DNA of 64,000 nt from Bifidobacterium myosotis (lineage in GTDB: Bacteria > Actinomycetota > Actinomycetes > Actinomycetales > Bifidobacteriaceae), in the NCBI RefSeq assembly GCF_002259745.1, contig NZ_MWWW01000014.1:1-64000 (forward strand), written 5' to 3'. Positions 1-7,045 of this stretch are shown piece by piece. The stretch's first letter is position 1. Every line of letters starts with the position of its first letter. The notes under the pieces were generated by a model. That model was not told the origin of the DNA. It did not search any database and worked only from the letters and a program-made list of their open reading frames with translations. The translations under genes were made by a program, and so were the position numbers.

Positions 1-354
1 CGCACCGCTCCGGTTCGCCTCGCGCCACCGGTGCACGTACCGCAACGTGGTCGAATACTCGCCATCGTAATCAGTCTCCGCGAGCAGACGCTCGTGCACC
101 CGTTTGATCGTGTGACGCTGCTTGCGGGGCATCAACCGGTCCGCCTCCAGCCACGAATCCACCAGATGCGTGTACGGGTCGATCTTCGAACCATACCGAC
201 GATCCGTCTTCGGCCTGGGCGAGCAATCCCGCATATCCGCGTACTTCGCGACCGTCCCGCGATCGACATGCAGCCGCCGCGCTATCTGCGCGCGGGACAA
301 TCCCTGCCGATCAAGTCTCCTGATATCCTGCACCATGGGCATCGGTATCGCCAT
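1..354 (-). CDS. istA: IS21-family transposase IstA, N-terminal part (runs off window edge)
   Basis: Reading leftward from the ATG at 354, the frame stays open to base 1 (118 codons). It begins MAIPMPMVQDIRRLDRQGLS, followed by a helix-turn-helix at about residues 15-40 (SRAQIARRLHVDRGTVAKY). IstA proteins of IS21 elements start with this kind of HTH and carry a DDE integrase core further on, which here would lie outside the window. A purine-rich ribosome site (GGAAAGG) sits just upstream of the ATG. IstA is the transposase and normally works with the AAA+ helper IstB encoded downstream, also outside the window. Whether the gene is intact cannot be judged. Confidence 0.8.
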   Translation of the reverse strand, partial: MAIPMPMVQDIRRLDRQGLSRAQIARRLHVDRGTVAKYADMRDCSPRPKTDRRYGSKIDPYTHLVDSWLEADRLMPRKQRHTIKRVHERLLAETDYDGEYSTTLRYVHRWREANRSGA

Positions 355-364
355 GTTCCTTTCC

Positions 365-540
365 TTCCCGAGCCTTCGGCCAGCGGCAACCGGCCGAAAC
401 CAAAACGAATTGCAACTCGGGAATATACAGACAGGCGAACCGACGTCCCACTACCAAGTACTGCCAAACCTGAGGAAAACCATCAGCCTACACTGCGGAA
501 AAACACTGCCAAACCTGTCGAACAAACATTGAAACAAAAC
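365..540 (-). mobile_element. Probable left-end region of the IS21-type element
   Basis: This is the untranslated region upstream of istA. It contains two direct copies of ACTGCCAAACCTG (460-472 and 505-517, 45 bp apart). IS21-family ends typically carry several short repeats that bind the transposase, so these fit such sites. The exact terminus is not resolved; it probably lies near 520-540. Confidence 0.4.
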
Positions 541-1148
541 ACGGACGGCTCGTACGCCTCGGCCATCATGGGCGATTCGGACATGGCCGAATCGATGGCC
601 GTCTCGGTCGCGGACCATCCGGCCGCGGGCATCTCGGTTACCGGTTTCACGTCAACACGCTCCTTCCCTCTCCGACCACGCCTCGTGCGTGGCCCCGGCC
701 GGCACCCCTTCCGGCGCCGACACCCAACACAACCGGACAACACGCCGAAGACGGGTGCGGCATGCGATTTTGTTTCTGACGATTGCGGAAAGCCTAGGCC
801 TTGTACACCTGGCCTTGTACGACTCTCGACTTTCGAATAGCGTTTCCGTATGGCGGTGTGGCGGGCGAGTTATCTGCGGTCATTCCGCAATTGTCGATGC
901 GGTTTGTGACTCCTCTCGCTGCTATTGGATTCTTTGGTGTTCATTGGCTGCCTGCGTCGGTCGTGTTCCTCCGTAATCGTGGATGGGTCGCGTCTGCGTC
1001 TGCCGATGCTTGTAACGGGCATGTTTGTGGCTTGCCTGCAAAACAATGCCGCTATTTGCCTCGGACTGACGCTTGGCTGGGACGCAGACCCGGCTGCGGA
1101 TGTTGGGGCGAGACCGTTTTTGCGAAGCTGCGGGACTGATTGCGTGTC
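541..1148. other. Decayed, unrecognised sequence
   Basis: No convincing intact gene is visible. On the plus strand around 800-1100 two overlapping frames look like pieces of one hydrophobic protein: one frame reads PYGGVAGELSAVIPQLSMRF, then a second frame continues with LPMLVTGMFVACLQNNAA. This pattern is expected of a frameshifted membrane-protein remnant. I cannot name the family. Confidence 0.35.
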
Positions 1149-1342
1149 TATCTGCTTTGCGAGGGGTACATTAGCGCTTCTGCGGACAGATATCTGCTTT
1201 GCGAGGGGTACCTCAATGTCGGTAATTCATGTATTCCCGTTGGAATTCCGGCCGTAATACTTGTCGTTTCGCCATTCGGGTACCCCTTGCAAAGCAGATA
1301 CCTGTCCGAGACGACGTCAATGTACCCCTTGCAAAGCAGATA
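1149..1342. repeat. Phased palindromic repeat array 1 (21-bp units, 2 direct + 2 inverted)
   Basis: A 21-bp unit containing CTGCTTTGCGAGGGGTAC occurs at 1149-1169 and 1191-1211. Its inverted form (containing GTACCCCTTGCAAAGCAG) occurs at 1280-1300 and 1322-1342. Repeat and spacer are each exactly 21 bp, so copies recur every 42 bp on both sides of an axis near 1246. The two 21-bp spacers are also partly complementary (ATT at one end, CGGACAG at the other). A transcript could fold into a hairpin of about 190 nt. No gene overlaps it. Confidence 0.85.
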
Positions 1343-1354
1343 GCCGAAATAGTG

Positions 1355-1591
1355 GGCTCTGTTAAACCAACTTTGATATACAAGGTGGGCCATATGGGTT
1401 GATTTCCTAGTATGCCGCGCCAAAAGTTCGTTGAATATATTATTGGCTCTCCTTGTTAGGGGAGCTGGCCTGCGAAGCGGGTCTGAGGGGTAGTGAATTA
1501 ATAAACGAATTTCTGACGTGGCATACTAGGATAATCAACCCACTCTGAACCCAGATTGGGTAGCATATGTCAATTCTGGTTTAACAGAGCC
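1355..1591. mobile_element. Miniature inverted-repeat element, type A (interrupted copy)
   Basis: The ends are inverted repeats: GGCTCTGTTAAACCA on the left and TGGTTTAACAGAGCC on the right. A nearly identical uninterrupted copy is at 42579-42696 (118 bp), and a divergent one at 40446-40561. The flanks AAATAGTG and AGATAGTT look like a worn 8-bp target duplication. End sequence and 8-bp duplication resemble ISL3-family elements, so this is probably a non-autonomous relative; the family assignment is inference. It is split by a type B element at 1411-1525. Confidence 0.75.
1411..1525. mobile_element. Miniature inverted-repeat element, type B, inserted inside element A
   Basis: The 115-bp element begins TATGCCGCGCCAAAAGTTCG and ends with the related inverted sequence ACGTGGCATA. 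It is bracketed by CTAG on both sides, and the uninterrupted A copy at 42579 has a single CTAG there, so CTAG is a 4-bp target duplication. The interior holds the phrase GGGGAGCTGGCCTGCGAAGC, which recurs in B copies or fragments at about 9012 and 42720. There is no coding capacity. Confidence 0.75.
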
Positions 1592-1810
1592 AGATAGTTT
1601 TCGGAAACCGGTGCAGGGGATGTCCGTGCGTGCTTCTCGTTGATACCCTGCAACGGTCACCTCACACGTTGGTGACGTGTGGGGGAGCCCGGATACGGTG
1701 GATTACTGCAGAGGCGCGGGAATAAAGGGATGCGGTGCAGTCCTAATACGTGGAGAAATGACGTGGCAGCCCTGCTTTCCGGTGAACATGTATCGGCATG
1801 CCGTCGCTCC

Positions 1811-2404
1811 CTACTGCTCCCGAAGCGAATGCACGAGCTGGGAGACGGTTCGTGGCACGGGGGACTGGCTGAGCCAGTCGGGGTCGAAGGTTTTGGATTC
1901 GAGCATCCCCTGCACCGAGCTGAGCATGCCCAGAACCCCGTTGGCGGCAAACTCCGCCGTGATGCGTTGTACCGGGCTCAGCGATTCCGGCTTGACGCCA
2001 ATCGAGGACAGCCAGATGTCGATGACGAAGTTCTTGAGCTGTCTCACCAGGCCAGCCGAGCCATGCGGCCCCGCAATCAGCATGAGTTTGTGCACGCAAT
2101 CGAGGTACTCGGGGTCGGTGAGGCGCTTACCGTAGTCGCTGATGGCGTCCATATCGTCCGGCTGGCGGATGAGATGGACGATGAATGCGGCGACGTTCGA
2201 TTCCGCGTACAGCGAGGCGATGGCGTCGTCGGCCAGTTCCGGAATCGACGTGTAATGGTAATAGAAGGCGCTGCGGTTCAGCCCGCTCGCACGCGTGATG
2301 TCGCTGACGTTGATCTGCGCGTACGGCTTCGCCTCCAGCAGTCGCCAGAACGTATGCTGCATCTTCTCGGGCGCACCTTGTTCGTCCGCTTTTGGTCGTC
2401 CCAT
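1811..2404 (-). CDS. TetR-family transcriptional regulator
   Basis: The product is about 197 aa starting MGRPKADEQGAPEK. This start was chosen over longer in-frame options because GGAG lies 7 nt upstream and because it places the DNA-binding domain at the N-terminus as in the family. The HTH is at residues 31-52 (INVSDITRASGLNRSAFYYH), a classic TetR recognition helix ending in FYYHY. The remaining residues form a helical ligand and dimerisation domain without recognisable specificity. It is divergent from the YhgE-like permease gene at 2603, so it probably represses that gene and itself, with an unknown inducer. A candidate dyad lies between them. Confidence 0.85.
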   Translation of the reverse strand: MGRPKADEQGAPEKMQHTFWRLLEAKPYAQINVSDITRASGLNRSAFYYHYTSIPELADDAIASLYAESNVAAFIVHLIRQPDDMDAISDYGKRLTDPEYLDCVHKLMLIAGPHGSAGLVRQLKNFVIDIWLSSIGVKPESLSPVQRITAEFAANGVLGMLSSVQGMLESKTFDPDWLSQSPVPRTVSQLVHSLREQ

Positions 2405-2495
2405 ATTCAGTCTCCTCGCCATGTTCATCGATGGTCGCCGACGTCCGCCGGCCATATTCAGTGCCATATGCACCGTCATAATGACCTGCCTCCTA

Positions 2496-2550
2496 TAACC
2501 CAACATCATATCGAGTTATGAGGATTTATATTCCACAGTGTGTTGGGTAT
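2496..2550. promoter_or_regulatory. Candidate TetR operator dyad
   Basis: TAACCCAACA (2496-2505) and its inverse TGTTGGGTAT (2541-2550) flank the divergent tetR/permease intergenic region. The wide separation (35 bp) would suit two half sites or two dimers. The link to the adjacent regulator is inference from position only. Confidence 0.35.
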
Positions 2551-2602
2551 TCTCATCGTTCGGTTGGATTCGACGTGAATCCCCGAACGAGAGGAATGCA
2601 CT

Positions 2603-3952
2603 ATGGGAGCGTTGAAACAGTACGCCAAATACGTCTTGCCGTTGGTGACGATCATCGCGGTCTCATGTCTGATGGCGCTGATGTTCTATCCGATGATGAA
2701 CGCGCAGGTCCGCGAGCTACCGGTCGCCGTTCTGTCGCTGGACGAGGGTGCGACCACCGCCCAAGGCGAGGTCAATGTGGGCGATGCGATGGTCAAGAAA
2801 CTGACCGAGGCTTCGGCTGGTGACTCGTCATCCGCCGACGCCGACGAACAGCCGATGGTCTGGGCCAAGGTCGCTTCGAAGGACGAGCTCGACAAGGGGT
2901 TCGCCGACCATGACTACTATGCCGCAATCGTCATTCCGAAGGACTTCACCGCCAAGCAGATGGCCGTAAAGCAGGCGGCGGCCAAGGCTCAGATCGAGTC
3001 CGCCACGGCGCTTGCGCAGACCATGGCCAAGGCGCAGGCCGAAGCGGCGGGGCAGGGGCTGACCGGAGCCGCCGCACAGCAGTATGTGCAGGCCGCGATG
3101 CAGAAGGCCATCGCCGCGCAGTCCGGCACTGCGACCGGTGCCGCCGGTTCCGTGTCTGACGGTGGCTCCGCGTCCGGCACATCCGACTCGGCCGGTGCGT
3201 CCGCTTCGTCCGACGACGAGAACGCCCCGGCCGTCACCCTCACCATCGACAACTCGAAGAGCCCGCTCGTCGCCAGCCTGCTCAAGCAGAGCGTGCCGAC
3301 CATGCTCTCGCAGACCGGCGTCAAGGTGGAGGTCAAGACGATCAACGCCGGCGACGTCAAGTCCAACAGCAGTCTGCCCACCGCGGCGATGATGGGTCAG
3401 AATGTGCTCATCATGCCCACCTACATGATGTCGCTGATCGTCGCCGTGCTCACTGTGATGCAGCTCGGCCGCAAACATTATGATTCCAAGCCGCAACGCT
3501 GGGTGTCCTTCGGCATGCAGTTGTGCGCCGCGCTTGTCTGGTCGCTGTGCGTCGCGCTCGGCGCGTGCTGCATCTTCGCCATGCTGGGCTCCGGCTGGCC
3601 ACCGGCCGCGATGATTGGGTTCCTGTGGCTCGCCAGCTTCGCCGTCATGTCGGTGATGCTCGCGCTAATGAACATCGCGATGCCGCTCGGCGCGATCTGC
3701 GGCGTCCTTGGCCTCGGCCTCGGCATGACCAGCGGACTGTTCCCCTATGAGCTGCTGCCCGGCTTCTGGCGTGACTGGGTCTACGGCTGGGTGCCGCAGC
3801 GCTACATTGGCGACGGTGTGCGTGCGGTGCTCTACAGCGGTGACGGTTGGTGGAACGCCGCATCCGAACCGTTGATGATTGTGATGTGCGTCGGCCTGGT
3901 GGTGTTCATCGTTGCCGGACTGCTGCCGCTCGGCAAGCGCGGTCGTGAGTGA
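2603..3952 (+). CDS. YhgE/Pip-like ABC-2-type membrane protein
   Basis: The product is 449 aa. One N-terminal transmembrane segment (residues about 12-32) is followed by a long extracytoplasmic region, then about five transmembrane segments in the last 180 residues. This is the architecture of YhgE/Pip and SNG1-like (DUF3533) proteins, which relate to ABC-2 permeases. The external part contains an Ala/Gln-rich stretch (residues about 115-175) likely to form a coiled coil and a Ser/Gly/Ala linker (about 175-210). In other bacteria such proteins act in phage infection, type VII-associated secretion or drug resistance; the role here is unknown. It is divergent from a TetR regulator, which suggests inducible expression. 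GAGG lies about 10 nt before the ATG. Confidence 0.75.
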   Translation: MGALKQYAKYVLPLVTIIAVSCLMALMFYPMMNAQVRELPVAVLSLDEGATTAQGEVNVGDAMVKKLTEASAGDSSSADADEQPMVWAKVASKDELDKGFADHDYYAAIVIPKDFTAKQMAVKQAAAKAQIESATALAQTMAKAQAEAAGQGLTGAAAQQYVQAAMQKAIAAQSGTATGAAGSVSDGGSASGTSDSAGASASSDDENAPAVTLTIDNSKSPLVASLLKQSVPTMLSQTGVKVEVKTINAGDVKSNSSLPTAAMMGQNVLIMPTYMMSLIVAVLTVMQLGRKHYDSKPQRWVSFGMQLCAALVWSLCVALGACCIFAMLGSGWPPAAMIGFLWLASFAVMSVMLALMNIAMPLGAICGVLGLGLGMTSGLFPYELLPGFWRDWVYGWVPQRYIGDGVRAVLYSGDGWWNAASEPLMIVMCVGLVVFIVAGLLPLGKRGRE

Positions 3953-3992
3953 CCCGGCGGAGTTGATCGGCTCGGCGCGGTCTGATTCGGCT

Positions 3993-4140
3993 GGCCGGTT
4001 CCGGTCTGGTCCTGTGCGATCTGCTCGGTCCGGTCTGGTTCTGTGTGGCCGGTTCCGGTCTGGTCCTGTGCGATCTGCTCGGTCCGGTCTGGTTCTGTGT
4101 GGCCGGTTCCGGTTCGGTCCTGCGTGGTCCGTCCGCTCCG
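3993..4140. repeat. 54-bp tandem repeat, about 2.7 copies
   Basis: GGCCGGTTCCGG recurs at 3993, 4047 and 4101, exactly 54 bp apart, with the intervening sequence (GATCTGCTCGGTCCGGTCTG and so on) nearly identical in the first two units. It lies just after the permease stop codon. Because 54 is a multiple of 3, both strands stay open, but no start, ribosome site or plausible protein supports coding. Confidence 0.85.
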
Positions 4141-4244
4141 GTCTGATTCGGCCGGCGTAATCCGATTGGCGTAAGCCGTCGCCGTAATTCCGATCCGTCC
4201 GGCCCGATTGGCCCGGCTCTGCGCTCCGTCCGGCCCGATTTCGG

Positions 4245-4307
4245 TTGGCACGAATGGCAAAAGCCCCTTATCATTGTCTTGGATTGAGACAATGATAAGG
4301 GGCTTTT
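4245..4307 (+). promoter_or_regulatory. marR promoter, operator and masking hairpin
   Basis: TTGGCA (4245-4250) and TTATCA (4268-4273) are spaced 17 bp and form a plausible promoter. Immediately after lies the dyad TTGTC-N9-GACAA (4274-4292), also present in the exporter promoter at 5078-5096. The dyad is the top of a perfect 21-bp inverted repeat (4259-4279 and 4287-4307, 7-nt loop) ending in CTTTT, and its right arm contains the ribosome site AAGGGG of marR. A transcript started at this promoter begins near the loop and leaves the ribosome site free. A read-through transcript from upstream would fold the hairpin and mask it. The insulation idea is inference. Confidence 0.6.
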
Positions 4308-4310
4308 GTG

Positions 4311-4856
4311 ATGGTTCAGGACGGTGAACGGACCTCTGTGGATGATTGTGGGGCGGCGTCGGTGCGGCAGGTTGGGCGGCAGGTTGGGCAGCAGGTTGAG
4401 CGGCAAGGCGAGGGGGCGTCCATCGCCGAGCGGCTGGACCGGTTCTTCGATGAGCTGCACCGGATCGACGTGGCGTTCGCGGATTATGGCCGTCGCCTCG
4501 GTCTGTCCGACAGCACGATGTGCGTGCTCGACTATCTCAATGACCATGACGGCGTCTCGCAGCGCGAGATCTGCGATTACACGATGCTGCCGCGCCAGAC
4601 CGTCAACAACGTCATTTCCTCGTTCATGGATCAGGGGTACATCCGCTTCGGCGAATCGGAAGGGGATCGGCGCGTCAAAACGGTATGGTTCACCGAATCG
4701 GGCCGCCGGTACTGCAACGCGCTGATTGCGCCGGAACGTGGCGCCGAATACCGTGCGATGAGCGAGCTCGACCCCGACCTGCGGGACGCGATGATTCGAG
4801 GCATGGAGATTTTCGGCCGTGAATTCCGCCGGCAGCTCCGTGCCGTCAAACTGTGA
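4311..4856 (+). CDS. MarR-family transcriptional regulator
   Basis: The product is about 181 aa. ATG at 4311 is chosen (AAGGGG 8 nt upstream); GTG at 4308 is an alternative. After a Gln/Gly-rich N-terminal 30 residues comes a winged-helix domain: LSDSTMCVLDYLNDHDGVSQ, REICDYTMLPRQTVNNVISS and a wing with GDRRVKTVWFT, which matches MarR proteins (DxR in the wing). It precedes a two-gene ABC exporter in the same direction. The same dyad occurs in both promoter regions, so it probably represses its own gene and the exporter, as many MarR proteins do with efflux pumps. The inducer is unknown. Confidence 0.85.
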   Translation: MVQDGERTSVDDCGAASVRQVGRQVGQQVERQGEGASIAERLDRFFDELHRIDVAFADYGRRLGLSDSTMCVLDYLNDHDGVSQREICDYTMLPRQTVNNVISSFMDQGYIRFGESEGDRRVKTVWFTESGRRYCNALIAPERGAEYRAMSELDPDLRDAMIRGMEIFGREFRRQLRAVKL

Positions 4857-5070
4857 TGGAGAGGATGACGTGAGCGAGCGTTGAGCGTTATCGGGCCGAG
4901 CTGTCTTGTGGCTGCCTTTTGTGGCTGCCTCATGGCTGCCTATGGTCTCGTCGCGGCCTCCCCAAGGTCTCTCGCGGATTGCCTTTGCCGTGGGCAACGA
5001 TTTCGGCTGCGGCTCGGCCTTGAGTATCTGAATATGCGTGATGATTCCATTCCCTTGAGTCTTTCCGGAT

Positions 5071-5099
5071 TTGACATTTGTCCCTAAATGGGACAATAT
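5071..5099 (+). promoter_or_regulatory. ABC exporter promoter with embedded MarR-type operator
   Basis: TTGACA (5071-5076) and CAATAT (5094-5099) are spaced 17 bp. The palindrome TTGTCCC-TAAAT-GGGACAA (5078-5096) fills the spacer, so a bound repressor would block polymerase directly. Its core TTGTC-N9-GACAA has the same geometry as the site at 4274-4292. The rest of the 361-bp gap (4857-5217) shows nothing else recognisable. Confidence 0.7.
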
Positions 5100-5217
5100 G
5101 GGTATTGCGTGTGAGAGCGTAGAGGATTTCACGCGCCTGAAATGCGTTGCGGGGCTAAAGGCCGTAGGCAGCGAGCAATCGAACGAAAGACGCAGATACT
5201 AAGGAGTGAATAACGTC

Positions 5218-7044
5218 ATGCGGCTGGTCGTCCGTTTCATGAGACCGTATTGGGGGCTGTTCGCCGTAACGGTGGTGCTGTTGTTCTTCGACGTGGTGGG
5301 CGCGCTGGTCATCCCCACCTTCGTGGCGGAGCTGCTCAACGAGGGCGCCACGAATGCCTCGTTCGACACGATGATCGTGACCGCCGTGAAGATGGGAGTG
5401 GCCGCCCTGATTTCCGGGCTGGCCGCCATCGCCGGCGGCTGGTGCTGCTCGCAGCTGACCAGCCGCGTCGGCAGGGATATGCGGGTGGCCCTCTACCGCA
5501 AGTCGCTCGACCTGTCCATCTACGACTTCCGCAACTTCGGCACCGCGTCGATCACCACACGCACCATCAACGACATCGTCAACATCCAGCTGGCCATGAC
5601 CAATCTCATGGGCATGATGCTGCCGGTGCCGTTCATCGTCGTGGTGGCGCTGACGCTGTCTTTCCGCCTGGACGTGGGCATGAGCCTGTGGCTGCTCGCG
5701 GTGATCGCCGTCGTATGCATGATCGCGTTCGTCATCATGCGTTCCGCCGCGCCGCTGTTCCGTCGTCTGCAGAAGCTGCTCGACCGGATCGGCGCCGTGC
5801 TGCTCGAGAACCTCACCGGTGTGCGCGTCATCCGCGCCTTCGACAAGGAGCGCCATGAGCAGGAGCGCATGGACGCCACATTCACCGACTACGCCACCAC
5901 GTCCATCAAGGCCAACCGCCTGTTCGCGAACCTTGACGGCTTGTCGTACTTCGGCATCAACGTGTTCGTCGTCATCGTATACTTCCTCTCCGGCGCGCGC
6001 ATCGACGCCGGCGGATTCCAGATCGGCGACATCACGGCCATCGTCGAATACTCGGTCATGGTGCTGTTCTATCTCATGATGGCCCAGATGGTGATCCTCA
6101 CCCTGCCGCGCGCCCTCGAATGCTGCGAGCGCGTGCGGCAGGTGCTCGACCACAGCCCGCAAATCACCGATCCCGAACCCGGCAAGGCCATCGGGATGGC
6201 GGGGCGCGAGCCGCTCGCGGACGGCGAGGTGCTGGCCTTCCGCGACGTCACCTTCCGCTTCGCCGACGCGCAGGAGGACGCCCTGACCCACGTCAGCTTC
6301 TCCTGCAAGTCCGGTCAGACCACCGCCATCATCGGCGGCACCGGCTCGGGCAAATCCACCATCGCGATGCTCGCCCTGCGCTTCCACGACGCCACATGGG
6401 GGCAGGTCATGCTCGACGGCGTGGACGTACGTGACATGACCCAGCACGACCTGCGCAATCGTGTGTCCTACGTGCAGCAGCAGGCATGGCTGTTCTCCGG
6501 TTCCATCGCCGACAATCTGCGCTACGGTGACCGCAACGCCAGCCTGACCGAGCTCAACCACGCCATCGACGTGGCCCAGGCCCGTGAATTCGTCGACTCC
6601 CTGCCGGACGGTCTCGACTCGCGGGTGGCCCAGGGCGGCACCAACTTCTCCGGTGGTCAGAAGCAGCGCCTGTCCATCGCCCGCGCGCTGGTCGGCGATG
6701 CGCAGCTTGTCATCTTCGATGACTCGTTCTCGGCGCTCGATTTCAGGACCGATGCGGCGCTGAGGCGTGCGCTCGCCGACGAAACCAGCCGCCGGGCCGT
6801 ACTCATCATCGCCCAGCGTGTGAGCACCATCCAGCACGCTGATCAGATCGTCGTCCTGTCGGACGGCGAGGTCGCCGGTATCGGGCGGCACGACGAACTG
6901 ATGGCCACCTGCGAGGTCTACCGCCAAATCGTCGAATCGCAGACCAAGGAGCCGGCGCGTGACGAAGTGATGGGCGCCGCACCGACGGACATCGAGCCGG
7001 CGCGCACCGTAGTCAAGACAGCCAAGCCGGGAAAGGAGGCGTGA
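5218..7044 (+). CDS. ABC exporter subunit 1 (degenerate ATPase half)
   Basis: The product is about 608 aa. Six transmembrane helices (residues about 15-310) are followed by a nucleotide-binding domain. Walker A is GGTGSGKS (about 373-380) and the signature is FSGGQ (about 477-481). Walker B reads VIFDDS, with Asp where the catalytic Glu normally sits, and the H-loop is IIAQRVSTI with Gln in place of His. These losses mark the degenerate site of heterodimeric multidrug exporters such as LmrCD, BmrCD and TM287/288. ATG at 5218 was chosen because AAGGAG ends 11 nt before it; a GTG at 5206 overlaps that site. The next gene starts one base after the stop, so the two halves are co-translated. A dye, drug or peptide substrate is likely but not determined. 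Confidence 0.9.
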   Translation: MRLVVRFMRPYWGLFAVTVVLLFFDVVGALVIPTFVAELLNEGATNASFDTMIVTAVKMGVAALISGLAAIAGGWCCSQLTSRVGRDMRVALYRKSLDLSIYDFRNFGTASITTRTINDIVNIQLAMTNLMGMMLPVPFIVVVALTLSFRLDVGMSLWLLAVIAVVCMIAFVIMRSAAPLFRRLQKLLDRIGAVLLENLTGVRVIRAFDKERHEQERMDATFTDYATTSIKANRLFANLDGLSYFGINVFVVIVYFLSGARIDAGGFQIGDITAIVEYSVMVLFYLMMAQMVILTLPRALECCERVRQVLDHSPQITDPEPGKAIGMAGREPLADGEVLAFRDVTFRFADAQEDALTHVSFSCKSGQTTAIIGGTGSGKSTIAMLALRFHDATWGQVMLDGVDVRDMTQHDLRNRVSYVQQQAWLFSGSIADNLRYGDRNASLTELNHAIDVAQAREFVDSLPDGLDSRVAQGGTNFSGGQKQRLSIARALVGDAQLVIFDDSFSALDFRTDAALRRALADETSRRAVLIIAQRVSTIQHADQIVVLSDGEVAGIGRHDELMATCEVYRQIVESQTKEPARDEVMGAAPTDIEPARTVVKTAKPGKEA

Positions 7045-7045
7045 C

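Noticed and set aside
1149..1342. CRISPR array (short repeats with equal-length spacers)
   Set aside because: Only two copies per orientation, the second pair is inverted, spacers are partly complementary to each other and no cas genes are present. The other arrays have no unique spacers at all.
3832..5132. Minus-strand frames with GHTEPDRTEQIAQDQT repeats
   Set aside because: They come from the 54-bp DNA tandem repeat and run antisense through the MarR gene, whose domain evidence is clear.
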